64,000 bases of DNA, taken from NCBI GenBank assembly GCA_019694835.1, contig JAIBBE010000160.1:1-64000 (forward strand), given 5' to 3'. The stretch is from Fimbriimonadaceae bacterium (GTDB lineage: Bacteria; Armatimonadota; Fimbriimonadia; Fimbriimonadales; Fimbriimonadaceae). This document shows positions 8,057 to 16,468 of the stretch, one piece after another; positions within the stretch are counted from its first letter, which is position 1, and every line of letters begins with the position of its first letter. The notes beneath the pieces are model-generated. The model saw only the letters and a program-made list of their open reading frames with translations. It had not been told where the DNA came from and did no database searches. The position numbers and the translations under genes are program-made.

Positions 8057-9048
8057 GGGTTGCACGAGGAATTGCCTTTTGTGGTGTCGGAGTTGCATGC
8101 ATCGGAGGATTGGCTGTGTTAATCATGCGAAACGGACCGGAGTCCGCTTCCGTGATGAGCCGAGAAGCCGTGGCCGCGAAGAGTGAACGCGAGGAAGCCT
8201 TGCGACCGTTTAGCAAGCGAAATTGGGCTGAAGCCGAGGCGAGGGGTCTGGAAGTCGTGCGCGAGTTTGGTTCAAGCCCCGATCCCCAAGTCCAAGATCA
8301 GGTCGGTGCTACAAGGCTCCAAATGGGCTATGCTGCGGCTCACCAAGGAGATTGGGATCGAGCGCGGGAGCACTTTCAAACCGCCGAGGCGAATTACAAA
8401 GGCACCGATTTCAAAACTCCGGACTTCGGGGGCGTCGAAGACCAGGCCGCGTATCAGGCAGCCGTCTGCCTTGTTGCGGACGGCAAGAAGGAAGAAGCCA
8501 TCAAGGAGTTTGAGGCGTTCTTTACAAAGCACCGCGAGAGCCCGCTCGTCACGGCGGCGCATCGACGGCTCGTCAAGCTCGACGAAAAGAACCGGGGGCG
8601 CTATGACGAGATGCTCCAGAAGATCCTCGATGAGCAAGCGGCCAAGGCACGCTTTGAACGAGCGACGTGCGGCCCGAAAGCCCTCGCCTACCTGCTCCAG
8701 AAGCTCGGCAAGGGAACCGTCGCCTACGAAGTCCTCGCCAAAGATTGCAGCACGACCGACGATGGCACCAGCCTAGCTGGAATGCAGGCGGGGCTGAAAA
8801 AGTACGGGATAGCTTCGTACGGCTACGAAGTCAACCGTCGCGACTTTGCGAACCTGCCCCTTCCCGCCCTTTGGCTGTCGGGGGAGCATTACATGGTTGT
8901 TGAACACATCGACGAAGGTGCAGCCACCATCTACGACCCTCTCACCGCGAAAACGCGCACACAACCACTGCCGAAGCTGGGTGACACGCGCTTCCTCGCC
9001 ACCGTTTTGAGTTTGAGTCCCTTGTCCTTATCTGAGGCAACGAAATGA
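8053..9048 (+). CDS. Membrane-anchored TPR protein with C39-like peptidase domain
   Basis: A 331-aa protein. An N-terminal hydrophobic anchor (residues 4-26) is followed by TPR-like helices (about 40-190) and a C39-type papain-like domain: Cys206 in ATCGPKALAYLL, His279 in GEHYMVVEHI and Asp295 in IYDPL. This is the Cys-His-Asp order of C39 bacteriocin-processing peptidases. The gene overlaps both neighbours by 4 bases (ATGA at each junction), so it is made together with the Rhs protein. A role in maturing or releasing the Rhs polypeptide is plausible but not shown; C39-like domains can also be non-catalytic. The start at 8053 is chosen because of the overlap; an upstream start at 8011 is possible. 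Confidence 0.78.
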   Translation: MRVARGIAFCGVGVACIGGLAVLIMRNGPESASVMSREAVAAKSEREEALRPFSKRNWAEAEARGLEVVREFGSSPDPQVQDQVGATRLQMGYAAAHQGDWDRAREHFQTAEANYKGTDFKTPDFGGVEDQAAYQAAVCLVADGKKEEAIKEFEAFFTKHRESPLVTAAHRRLVKLDEKNRGRYDEMLQKILDEQAAKARFERATCGPKALAYLLQKLGKGTVAYEVLAKDCSTTDDGTSLAGMQAGLKKYGIASYGYEVNRRDFANLPLPALWLSGEHYMVVEHIDEGAATIYDPLTAKTRTQPLPKLGDTRFLATVLSLSPLSLSEATK

Positions 9049-12000
9049 AATTGCACGAAACCCTCTTTGGCCGTCTGATCGCTCAAGTAATGGTCTATGC
9101 CTTGGTGCAGGCGTCGATTCCGCCCGCCTGGGCGTTGAGTTTGGAAGCTCCACGCACCCTGCCCGAGTCTCCGCGCCAGCAGACGAAGCCGACCGCTTTC
9201 GAGTCCTATGCGGCGGAACTTGCGTCGGCGAGCCCGGATTGGAACAAGCTCCAGCGGCTCGCGCAGTCGTTCCCGGTCATCGAGAAGCCAGCCGTTTCGC
9301 GCGTACTCGTCGCATCAGAGATGGAAAACCGTAAGGGCCTGCTCGCGGTAAACCCGTACGTCGCGGGGAGTCAGAAGTGGAGCGTCAACTACGCTGGTGT
9401 TGACCTGATCACGGGTAACTACACAACCAGCGCCACCGACCTCAGTTTCGAGGGAGGGTATGGCATTCCGATCAACGTCACGCGCACGTACAGTTCGAAC
9501 AACCCAGACGACGGCCCTCTGGGCAGGGGTTGGACCTTGAGCGTGGACATTCGGTCAACGGCGGGTGGAATCCTGAAGGGCCCCGGTTCACCGGTGAGAA
9601 GCACGCCACTCAAGATGTTCGACCGCCCGATCAACGAAGTCTTCAATACGACAACGGATACGATTCCCAATCCCCAGGTTGTAACCGAAGGGGTGATCGC
9701 CGAGGACGCCAGCGGATTTCAGGAACAAATCCAACGAGATGTTGACGGAATCCTCAACGCACCTGCTTGGGACGCTAACGTTTATGAGAGTGAGATTGAA
9801 CTCGATCCGGATAGCGAAGATGAGTACTGGGTGAATACATCGCAGACGATGACCACACCGGAGGGCACCGTCTACGTATACGAGAAGTACGGCGAATACG
9901 ACGATGGAGCAAAGTCTGTCTTCGACGAGGATTCTCCGCCTGACTATACGCCCAGCAACATCCTCAAAATCGCGAGCATCACTGACCGTCACGGCAACGA
10001 AACGACCTTCGAGTATGAGTATCCGACGTACCCTACCTGCACTCAGGTGCGCGCCTCCGGGACCGTCACAGAGCAGGTTCTTTCGAAAGTCACGATGCCG
10101 GGCGGCCGAGAACTGCATTTCACCTACATCACCGCCGGTAGCGGCGCGGGAACCGTTAACACGGGACACATTTCACGGATAGCGGATGGAACGGGGAGTG
10201 AAGCTCGCGCCGTTAACTACACCTATACCGATGGGATGTACCTAGCGACTGCCACTGTTGGCGTGACGGTTGGAACGTCGACAGGTGGTCTGACTACGAC
10301 GTATGCCTACGGCTCAGCCATCAAGCCGTACGACGAGTGGCCGAACGCAGGCGTGGCCCATGGCCTCCTGCGTTCCATCACCGATCCCCGGGGCCTGGAA
10401 ACGAAGATTCGCTACCGAATGGGCACGAGTCGAATGGCTCCGTACCAGAGTTGGTATGGCGTTGTTTCACCTTTTGCCTACTTGGTCATTCAGCCGAACA
10501 ACATCCACACCTGGATCGCACCTAACGGGTTCTTTGCTGGCGGATCGACCGTGGTCGATAACGGGACTACGTACAACATCCCAGTCGGTCTCGACCTCAC
10601 CCAGAGTTTGACGACTCACTTCCAAGATCGAATTGGCAATACTAATGCGTCCGGTACCCTCATCAACGACGGGGCGATAACCCTGGGCACCCTTCCCACG
10701 ACGCTCGACAACCCGTTTACCATGACGATGTTCGACATCATGGCAATGAAGCCCTCGGGTTCGACCGAGTACGAATATCCAGGACTCGCCAGTTGGACGA
10801 GATCCTACAATCTTCAATTAATGAGTCTCACATCGGAGACTCGGTACACCTACCCGTGGCAATGGGGTGACCTCCGGGCAGCACGGTTGCTGGACGGTGG
10901 TTCGACGCAGTGGCAGCGGCAGGAGGTCATTACTGATACAACTTCAAACTTCCTGGGTGCACCCCTGTCAAAGACCGTTACTGAAAAGGTCACGAGCAAC
11001 GGGGGAACGCTCTCAACCGTTGGCAATCCGAATGTCGTTGAGTATGCCTATCACGGCGCGGACAAGTATTTCCAGCAGAAGGCAGTTCGCGTAAAAACGG
11101 GAAGCAGTTCCTGGCGATACTCCTACACCGACTACTATTCCAGCACCGACACCTCCAGCGGCGCGGCCAAGGGCATGACGAGGTATGTCTACGATGCCAA
11201 GTATGGCGGGATCACGGCGACCGGAACCAACTGGCGGACTGGGACCAATAGCGTTGCACCGACGAGCGGTCAGCATGCCGCAGAGTTCAAATATGACAGC
11301 AGGGGCCGGGTCACGGAAGTCCAGAAGCTGAAAACTGTCTCGGGATCAACCTATACCCGCGTCAAAACCACGACCAGTTACAACTCCGATGGCAGCCCCG
11401 GATGGGGATTGCCGTACCAGGTCAAGGAGGACGAAGGTTCGGGCAAGCTTAACCGAACGACCACCACGACCGCGTATGACCGCGCTGGCCGGGCGACGAA
11501 TGTGACGGACGGAGCGGGCCGGACTTTCGAAACTGCTTACAACCAACGCGGACAGGTAGATGAAGTAAAGCGAACCGACACCAGCCCGGACACCTATATC
11601 GTGCAGTATTACTACGGAACAACGGGGGGTACGGCGGAGAATGGAATGGTCACGGAAGTGTATGACTGCCTATCCGGAGCCCTAACGAATGTCACGTACT
11701 TCGCGAGCGACAACGGCACACCCTCATTGCGGGGTCAGGTCGACAACGTTTACAACGATGACGGTCTCTTGTGGAGTGACTACACGGTCTATTACGATTA
11801 CGACGCGGCTGGTCGTCGGGCGTGGGCTTCGTACGAGTTTCCCTACCACACGACCAACAACGTCACCAACTACAGCTATCGCGACTATGTTCGAGTCGGT
11901 TCGCCAGAGTCACCCAACTTTGCTTTCCAGACGATGACGCTGCTCGACGACGAGGATGCGACGCCCGAAGAGTTCCACTATCAATTCGATACTTCAGGGC

Positions 12001-13574
12001 GCATGAGCCATTCGGTCTTCGCTCAAACGCCTTCGCAGACCTCGGCGTATCCCTACTATCCCGACAGCGCCAACCCGACTGCAGACATGGCGACTCACCG
12101 GGCGCACGTGGTCTATGACTATCACCCTGCGGGACAACTCGCCGAGATCAGGTACGCGTGGCAGGACATCGACGATGACACGTACGACGACACCTACCTT
12201 CGTAAGGTGACCTATGCGTACGACGATTACAAAGGCTTGCGCGATAGCGCGACCTTCGCCTCGGGCGCGGGAGGAGAGTCTTGGGGAACGGGACGCACAG
12301 AGAACTACACCTATGACGCCGATCTCGACTTTCTGACCGAGGTCGATTACAACGACGGTCTCTCTAACGAAGTCCAGAGTTGGACCTATGATGCGGCTGG
12401 GAACCGGAGCAATTCGGGCTATACCTACAACAACCTGAACATGATGACGGCATCGCCCGGCGCGACGTATGCGAACGACATGCTGGGAAATCGCACTGAC
12501 CGAAATCCCGAGTCTTCCGGTGCGCGGCAGTATGTTTGGGACGATGCGGGACGGCTACTGAAATCAGCGGATTCGACCAAGGGCGCGACCTATATGTACC
12601 GCGCTGACGGGATGCGGATCAAGAAAGTAACAGGCTTGCAACTCATTTGGATCGAAGACGAAGAATCGGCTTCGGGCTATTACGACGAGGAGCAAGACGC
12701 GAACAACCCGACATATCGTTACCGCTACGACGGCCAGCTGTGTTTTGAGGATGATTACACCGTCGCCATCCCAGGATCGCCCCCTTCAGCGTCGGTGACG
12801 GGTAACTCGTATGCCCTGGGCGGTCGCGGTATCGACATGATCCGTACCTTCTCGGTCAATGTGTCCAACTTCAACCGGTCGTACACAGGAACCCAATTTC
12901 CGATCTATGACGGTCACGGCAACATGATCGCGACCCTGTCGCGCAATGGAACTGGCAACACCATCGAGAACAACCGGTCCTATGACGTTTGGGGTTCAGT
13001 CCGGTCCAGTTCGTCTTTGAATCCTTCAGCGATGAACGGCCCGAATAATCGCTACTGCGCGAACCTGGGGCATAAGCAGGATGATGAGTCCGATCTGATC
13101 TACATGCGGGCGCGCTATTACGAATCAGGAACCGGGAGGTTCATTAGTGAGGACCCGGCAAGGGATGGTTCCAATTGGTTCGGGTATTGCGGAAACGAAC
13201 CAGTTTCAAAACATGACCCAAGCGGCAGGTCTTTCCAGGAGGCTTACTTATGGGCCACTGGAATTTTGGAACTATTCTCTTATGCGCTTGATAACTCTAA
13301 TGCCTTCAGGCACACGGCAATGGCCCACGTCGTCTTCTTTGAGCGCCTGCTTGCTAATCTGCCCAACTCACTAGGGCACGCCAGCAGATTGCTCCAAACG
13401 GACCTGGTCAAAGACCTGCGTATTAGGACCATGGCTGCAAAGAAGGCGGGCGCGAGTAACAGCGGATACTACGTACAGTACGCGTCCTTTTTTATCGGCA
13501 TGAACGCAAGCCTCCTGCTGATAGGTTGGCTCTTAGGCGTTTGGGGTCCAGGTGACAATCTTTATTATAACTGA
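9045..13574 (+). CDS. Large secreted Rhs/YD-repeat protein with variable C-terminal tip
   Basis: A 1509-aa Rhs-family protein. A signal peptide (residues 1-30) and a linker precede an N-terminal domain starting DLITGNYTTSATDLSFEGG near residue 114. Many YD repeats follow (for example YDSRGRVTEV, YDRAGRATNV, YDAAGNRSNSG). The conserved core ends at YYESGTGRFISEDPARDGSN and NPE-like GNEPVSKHDPSGR near residue 1400. After this the last ~110 residues change character (SFQEAYLWATGILELF...), end in a hydrophobic stretch (FFIGMNASLLLIGWLLGVW) and match nothing I know: the expected toxin tip. The adjacent gene at 13582 is the candidate immunity protein. A decayed copy of core sequence lies at 13970. 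Confidence 0.92.
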   Translation: MKLHETLFGRLIAQVMVYALVQASIPPAWALSLEAPRTLPESPRQQTKPTAFESYAAELASASPDWNKLQRLAQSFPVIEKPAVSRVLVASEMENRKGLLAVNPYVAGSQKWSVNYAGVDLITGNYTTSATDLSFEGGYGIPINVTRTYSSNNPDDGPLGRGWTLSVDIRSTAGGILKGPGSPVRSTPLKMFDRPINEVFNTTTDTIPNPQVVTEGVIAEDASGFQEQIQRDVDGILNAPAWDANVYESEIELDPDSEDEYWVNTSQTMTTPEGTVYVYEKYGEYDDGAKSVFDEDSPPDYTPSNILKIASITDRHGNETTFEYEYPTYPTCTQVRASGTVTEQVLSKVTMPGGRELHFTYITAGSGAGTVNTGHISRIADGTGSEARAVNYTYTDGMYLATATVGVTVGTSTGGLTTTYAYGSAIKPYDEWPNAGVAHGLLRSITDPRGLETKIRYRMGTSRMAPYQSWYGVVSPFAYLVIQPNNIHTWIAPNGFFAGGSTVVDNGTTYNIPVGLDLTQSLTTHFQDRIGNTNASGTLINDGAITLGTLPTTLDNPFTMTMFDIMAMKPSGSTEYEYPGLASWTRSYNLQLMSLTSETRYTYPWQWGDLRAARLLDGGSTQWQRQEVITDTTSNFLGAPLSKTVTEKVTSNGGTLSTVGNPNVVEYAYHGADKYFQQKAVRVKTGSSSWRYSYTDYYSSTDTSSGAAKGMTRYVYDAKYGGITATGTNWRTGTNSVAPTSGQHAAEFKYDSRGRVTEVQKLKTVSGSTYTRVKTTTSYNSDGSPGWGLPYQVKEDEGSGKLNRTTTTTAYDRAGRATNVTDGAGRTFETAYNQRGQVDEVKRTDTSPDTYIVQYYYGTTGGTAENGMVTEVYDCLSGALTNVTYFASDNGTPSLRGQVDNVYNDDGLLWSDYTVYYDYDAAGRRAWASYEFPYHTTNNVTNYSYRDYVRVGSPESPNFAFQTMTLLDDEDATPEEFHYQFDTSGRMSHSVFAQTPSQTSAYPYYPDSANPTADMATHRAHVVYDYHPAGQLAEIRYAWQDIDDDTYDDTYLRKVTYAYDDYKGLRDSATFASGAGGESWGTGRTENYTYDADLDFLTEVDYNDGLSNEVQSWTYDAAGNRSNSGYTYNNLNMMTASPGATYANDMLGNRTDRNPESSGARQYVWDDAGRLLKSADSTKGATYMYRADGMRIKKVTGLQLIWIEDEESASGYYDEEQDANNPTYRYRYDGQLCFEDDYTVAIPGSPPSASVTGNSYALGGRGIDMIRTFSVNVSNFNRSYTGTQFPIYDGHGNMIATLSRNGTGNTIENNRSYDVWGSVRSSSSLNPSAMNGPNNRYCANLGHKQDDESDLIYMRARYYESGTGRFISEDPARDGSNWFGYCGNEPVSKHDPSGRSFQEAYLWATGILELFSYALDNSNAFRHTAMAHVVFFERLLANLPNSLGHASRLLQTDLVKDLRIRTMAAKKAGASNSGYYVQYASFFIGMNASLLLIGWLLGVWGPGDNLYYN

Positions 13575-13581
13575 GAGTCTA

Positions 13582-13905
13582 ATGAGCGAAAAAGGTAAAA
13601 CTCTAAAACAGGAGCTAGTTGACCTCCTTGAACGATCCCGGACCTTGTCCGATGCGAACGCGTCGCCCTCGTCGCTGCTCCAGCAACAGGAAGCCATGGC
13701 AAATGCGGTTGAGGCCTTTATGAGGAGAATAGTTACTGATTCGGCGTTGCCGCCACTCAATCTGGACGAGGAAATTGAGCGGCGTAAAAGAGAAATGACA
13801 CCAGAAGAGTTTGCAGACTGGCTCTCTGAATCCTACCCTCGGCTAGTCCTACTTGAATCCCTCGTGCGCGCAAACCTTCTTATACAGCCGGACGCCAAGG
13901 ATTAA
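13582..13905 (+). CDS. Candidate immunity protein for the Rhs tip
   Basis: A 107-aa acidic, helical, soluble protein beginning MSEKGKTLKQELVDLLERS, directly after the Rhs gene (7-base gap). Size, position and charge are typical of Rhs/CDI immunity genes. It contains a motif MTPEEFADWLSESYP but no family I can name. I chose the ATG at 13582 over one at 13552, which would overlap the Rhs gene end and begin with a hydrophobic stretch unlikely to belong here. Confidence 0.6.
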   Translation: MSEKGKTLKQELVDLLERSRTLSDANASPSSLLQQQEAMANAVEAFMRRIVTDSALPPLNLDEEIERRKREMTPEEFADWLSESYPRLVLLESLVRANLLIQPDAKD

Positions 13906-13969
13906 AGAAGCGATCAGGCCCCGTTGGCGGTCGGAAGTCTTGTCATCCGAAAATGGACAACGAAACCGC

Positions 13970-14055
13970 CTTGACTACCTCTGAGCGTTGACTACAACGA
14001 ACGAACTGTCGAACGAAGTGCAAAGCTGGTACTACGTCGGCCGGAGACCGCAATA
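13970..14055 (+). pseudogene. Displaced, frameshifted rhs core fragment
   Basis: This non-coding stretch is recognisably related to the rhs core at about 12326-12400. Read with one frameshift it gives LDYL, VDYNE, then LSNEVQSW, against LDFLTEVDYND and LSNEVQSW in the intact gene. A stop codon (TAG at about 14056) follows. Such orphan core fragments are left when a new C-terminal tip and immunity gene are inserted upstream of an old one, so it marks tip replacement at this locus. Confidence 0.7.
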
Positions 14056-14094
14056 CTAGCTCGTGGCTGAGGTTGTGGTTGATCCGGTGTGGGG

Positions 14095-14337
14095 ATGCTT
14101 GCAACGTGGTTCTTACTTGAAGCATGTGGTGAGTTAAGCGCCGAGAAGGGCGATAAGGCTGCTCTTGGAGCACTCTTCCTCTTTGTCGGCTTATCAGCCG
14201 CGGTGCTTTTCGGACAGGGTGCACCTTGGGGGTCGGCGAAAGGCGCGCCGACAATCCTGACAGAAGTTCTTTCTGTCGTAGGTGCCTACGCTGCTATCCT
14301 GACCTCTTTCATCGTTCTAAACGACTGGTTTGGCTAA
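14095..14337 (+). CDS. Small membrane protein downstream of the orphan rhs fragment
   Basis: An 80-aa protein with two predicted membrane segments (ALGALFLFVGLSAAVLFGQG and VGAYAAILTSFIVLN). It follows the rhs fragment and could be the immunity protein of a former tip, acting in the inner membrane. A GTG at 14089 is an alternative start. No family recognised. Confidence 0.45.
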   Translation: MLATWFLLEACGELSAEKGDKAALGALFLFVGLSAAVLFGQGAPWGSAKGAPTILTEVLSVVGAYAAILTSFIVLNDWFG

Positions 14338-14352
14338 ATGGTAAAGTGATTA

Positions 14353-14547
14353 ATGAATTCCCCTAAACAAAAGTCTAGCTTCGGGCGTAAATCCCCAGGT
14401 GTCTCGGTAATCCTACTAGGTGTAGGATGCTTGATCTCCGCTCCGGCGGCGTTCTACCTTGGGTTTCCAATGCTGGGATTACTGAACGTGGTCGTTGCCG
14501 TACTGGCAGCGGTTGAGTGGTTTCGAAAAAGGCATACGGAACAATAG
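14353..14547 (+). CDS. Small membrane protein
   Basis: A 64-aa protein with a basic N terminus (NSPKQKSSFGRKSPG) and two hydrophobic segments (VSVILLGVGCLISAPAAFYL and MLGLLNVVVAVLAAVEW). It starts 15 bases after the previous small membrane gene and is probably co-transcribed. Function unknown; may belong to the same orphan immunity cassette. Confidence 0.45.
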   Translation: MNSPKQKSSFGRKSPGVSVILLGVGCLISAPAAFYLGFPMLGLLNVVVAVLAAVEWFRKRHTEQ

Positions 14548-14958
14548 ATTGTTTGTAAAATGCCTCTGTCCACCAAAGCTATCGACCGTCTGCGTGTGAG
14601 ACCTAATGCCCATTCTTGTAATTTCTTGGCGCTGCATGGCAACTTGCCGCGCCACTATGTGCGATTCCCAGGACGGCACGCCGATGTTGCGGTAACATTT
14701 CCTTGCAGTAAACCGTGGGCGAATTGCGGAGATCCTTGGATTCCTGTCGGCGTTTCGTGCAAGCGATCATAAAGGTGTTGGGAGTACTGAAACCCGCTCA
14801 TACGCAACGAATCCTTCAACGTGTAGTTGGCGACTTGGGAAGGGTTGGCCTAAGTGAAACCGAGTGGGCGCACAGAATGGGCACAAGTTACCTGAGGCCT
14901 TAGATATCGGCCTCGGGACGCGCTTATCGAGCCACACACCTCAGCCGAGGACGTTGAC
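14548..14958. other. Gene-poor stretch after the Rhs locus
   Basis: About 410 bases without a convincing gene; the short open frames on both strands look like chance. A weak inverted repeat at 14894-14914 (GAGGCC and GGCCTC) could be a terminator for either flanking gene. Degenerate remnants of older Rhs cassettes are possible but I could not recognise any. Confidence 0.4.
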
Positions 14959-15312
14959 TTACTGAGAGACTCTTGTTAGCTGGTCGCGCTCAAATCCCTC
15001 TCCGCTGAGGCACAGAGTGTTCGGCTCAGCATCGAAATCGAACGTCACAATCGTAAACGTGGTTGTCCGTCCTCCCGGGCCGGTTATTCGAATATAGGGA
15101 TAGTCGACGCTCCATTGACCTACTCCGTCCAGTATGCGGACTGACCCATCGGACATGAACGTCATTTTCCCACCGACGGTGTCCTGCCAAGCGCCCACAA
15201 GTTCAGCCTCAACGTATGCCCCCTTACTGACCCGCCCGACCGAGGAACAGCCTAGCGACAAGATCAGACCAACAGCAATCACTGGAAGAGCGTCGTACTC
15301 GCGCTTCCTCAT
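14959..15312 (-). CDS. Small lipoprotein, hypothetical
   Basis: A 117-aa protein with a short basic N terminus, hydrophobic stretch and lipobox (VGLILSLGC, Cys at about residue 22), so it is expected to be lipid-anchored. The mature part (ELVGAWQDTVGGKMTFMSDGSVRI) resembles the small beta-barrel lipocalin-like domain of many secreted lipoproteins that describe a value or form of a peptide ligand, but no function can be given. The ATG at 15312 is preceded by GAGGTGG at good spacing; an ATG one codon upstream is also possible. Confidence 0.6.
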   Translation of the reverse strand: MRKREYDALPVIAVGLILSLGCSSVGRVSKGAYVEAELVGAWQDTVGGKMTFMSDGSVRILDGVGQWSVDYPYIRITGPGGRTTTFTIVTFDFDAEPNTLCLSGEGFERDQLTRVSQ

Positions 15313-15386
15313 CATTCCACCTCGTATGTCCAAGTTGGACATGTCTATGTTAGACGGCCATCCTGTGCTCAAGTCAAGGCCCCCGG

Positions 15387-15635
15387 ATGCGCAAGTCCAT
15401 TTATTCTCCCGACTATCGGCTCCTGATCGTGTTAATGCGACGGGCTAGGGAGGAGCGTGGACTTACCCAGGAATCGGTGGCAATGCACCTCGGGATCACG
15501 GCGAGCCAACTCTCCAAGTGGGAGAGATTCGAGCGCAGGGTTGACGCCAGCGAACTGCGGAGTTACTGCAACGCGATAGGGGTGCCGATTGGACAGCTCA
15601 TTCGTGATTGGGAGCGGGAACTCGCTTCCGAGTAG
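15387..15635 (+). CDS. XRE-family helix-turn-helix regulator
   Basis: An 82-aa single-domain DNA-binding protein. The HTH reads RAREERGLTQESVAMHLGI then SQLSKWERFERRVDASELR, the standard XRE/Cro order. It converges with another small HTH gene, the two stop codons being immediately adjacent (15635/15636). Target unknown. Confidence 0.75.
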   Translation: MRKSIYSPDYRLLIVLMRRAREERGLTQESVAMHLGITASQLSKWERFERRVDASELRSYCNAIGVPIGQLIRDWERELASE

Positions 15636-15950
15636 CTAGCTGTGGCGAGTTCGAGTTCGACCTTCCGGGTTTCGAATGCCGTCGTCTGCACCCAACGGGA
15701 ATAGTTCGCTGGCTGAAACCTCAAGAACGCGACACAGCGTCGCCATTGTCCTTAGCCTCGGGCGACTCCAGCCAGCCTCGAGTGCTTTTACGGCCGAGTC
15801 TGATACCAAGACATCGACCAAGGGGTCAGCTTGGTGCAATCGACCCGTCAATTCCGACAACTGCCGGCGGGTTAGACACCTCAGAAGACGGGCCTCGCGA
15901 AGGCCATTCGGATACTTGCATTCGTTCTTCTGAGTTGGCATCTCACTCAA
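15636..15950 (-). CDS. XRE-like helix-turn-helix protein
   Basis: A 104-aa protein with a degenerate XRE fold: LREARLLRCLTRRQLSELTG, a longer middle loop (RLHQADPLVDVLVSDSAVKALEAG) and TMATLCRVLEVSASELFPLG. It converges tail to tail with the HTH gene at 15387. Possible regulator of the operon that starts at 16004. Confidence 0.6.
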   Translation of the reverse strand: MSEMPTQKNECKYPNGLREARLLRCLTRRQLSELTGRLHQADPLVDVLVSDSAVKALEAGWSRPRLRTMATLCRVLEVSASELFPLGADDGIRNPEGRTRTRHS

Positions 15951-16003
15951 TTATAGGCTCGAACGATCCCCGTCTTCTTACTTGACTTCTCCGAGAACCG
16001 GAA

Positions 16004-16468
16004 ATGCTGCTGGGCAGCATTGGAGATTATGCGGCCTATCATCTAGAGGTCCTCAAAGGGGACTTGGAGGTGAGTTGGATGAATGGAAAGACAGAAATGT
16101 GTGTTGGGACGCCCTTGCAGTGCGATACAGCTCAAATGGCTGAGCGCGTCGGTGTGCTCTTGGGACTGATGCTCCGGGAGGAACTGGACTGGTGTCTCCA
16201 CGAGTGTGAAGGTCGAACTGCATATCGGTTTGCCGACTGTGAACTTGACATTACGTGGTCGCGCTCGGGCCATGTGGCAGACGTGATACTAGATATTGGT
16301 TACTGGGACCCGGTGGTTGCGCTGACGATCTTAAACTCGATGAGTTTCGTCGGCCAGACGAATGTAGAGGAACATCAGTCAGGGAAGTGGATTCGCTTTG
16401 ACGTGTTCTTCCGAGACACAGTGGCAATTCGGGCATGGCTGAATTGCAGTGAGGAGGACGACCGATGA
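16004..16468 (+). CDS. Hypothetical protein, first gene of the RmuC/IS1595-like/nuclease operon
   Basis: A 154-aa soluble protein with mixed alpha/beta character (MLLGSIGDYAAYHLEVLKGD at the start; DVILDIGYWDPVVALTIL in the second half). No family recognised. Its stop overlaps the rmuC start (ATGA at 16465), so it is translationally coupled to RmuC. Confidence 0.6.
   Translation: MLLGSIGDYAAYHLEVLKGDLEVSWMNGKTEMCVGTPLQCDTAQMAERVGVLLGLMLREELDWCLHECEGRTAYRFADCELDITWSRSGHVADVILDIGYWDPVVALTILNSMSFVGQTNVEEHQSGKWIRFDVFFRDTVAIRAWLNCSEEDDR

Noticed and set aside
7199..9670. Long minus-strand frames opposite the Rhs operon genes
   Set aside because: Their sequences lie antisense to clearly coding genes and show no domain; GC-rich coding DNA often leaves such shadows.
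14560..14903. Small frames on both strands after the Rhs locus
   Set aside because: They overlap one another, lack ribosome binding sites and have compositions unlike real proteins of this region.
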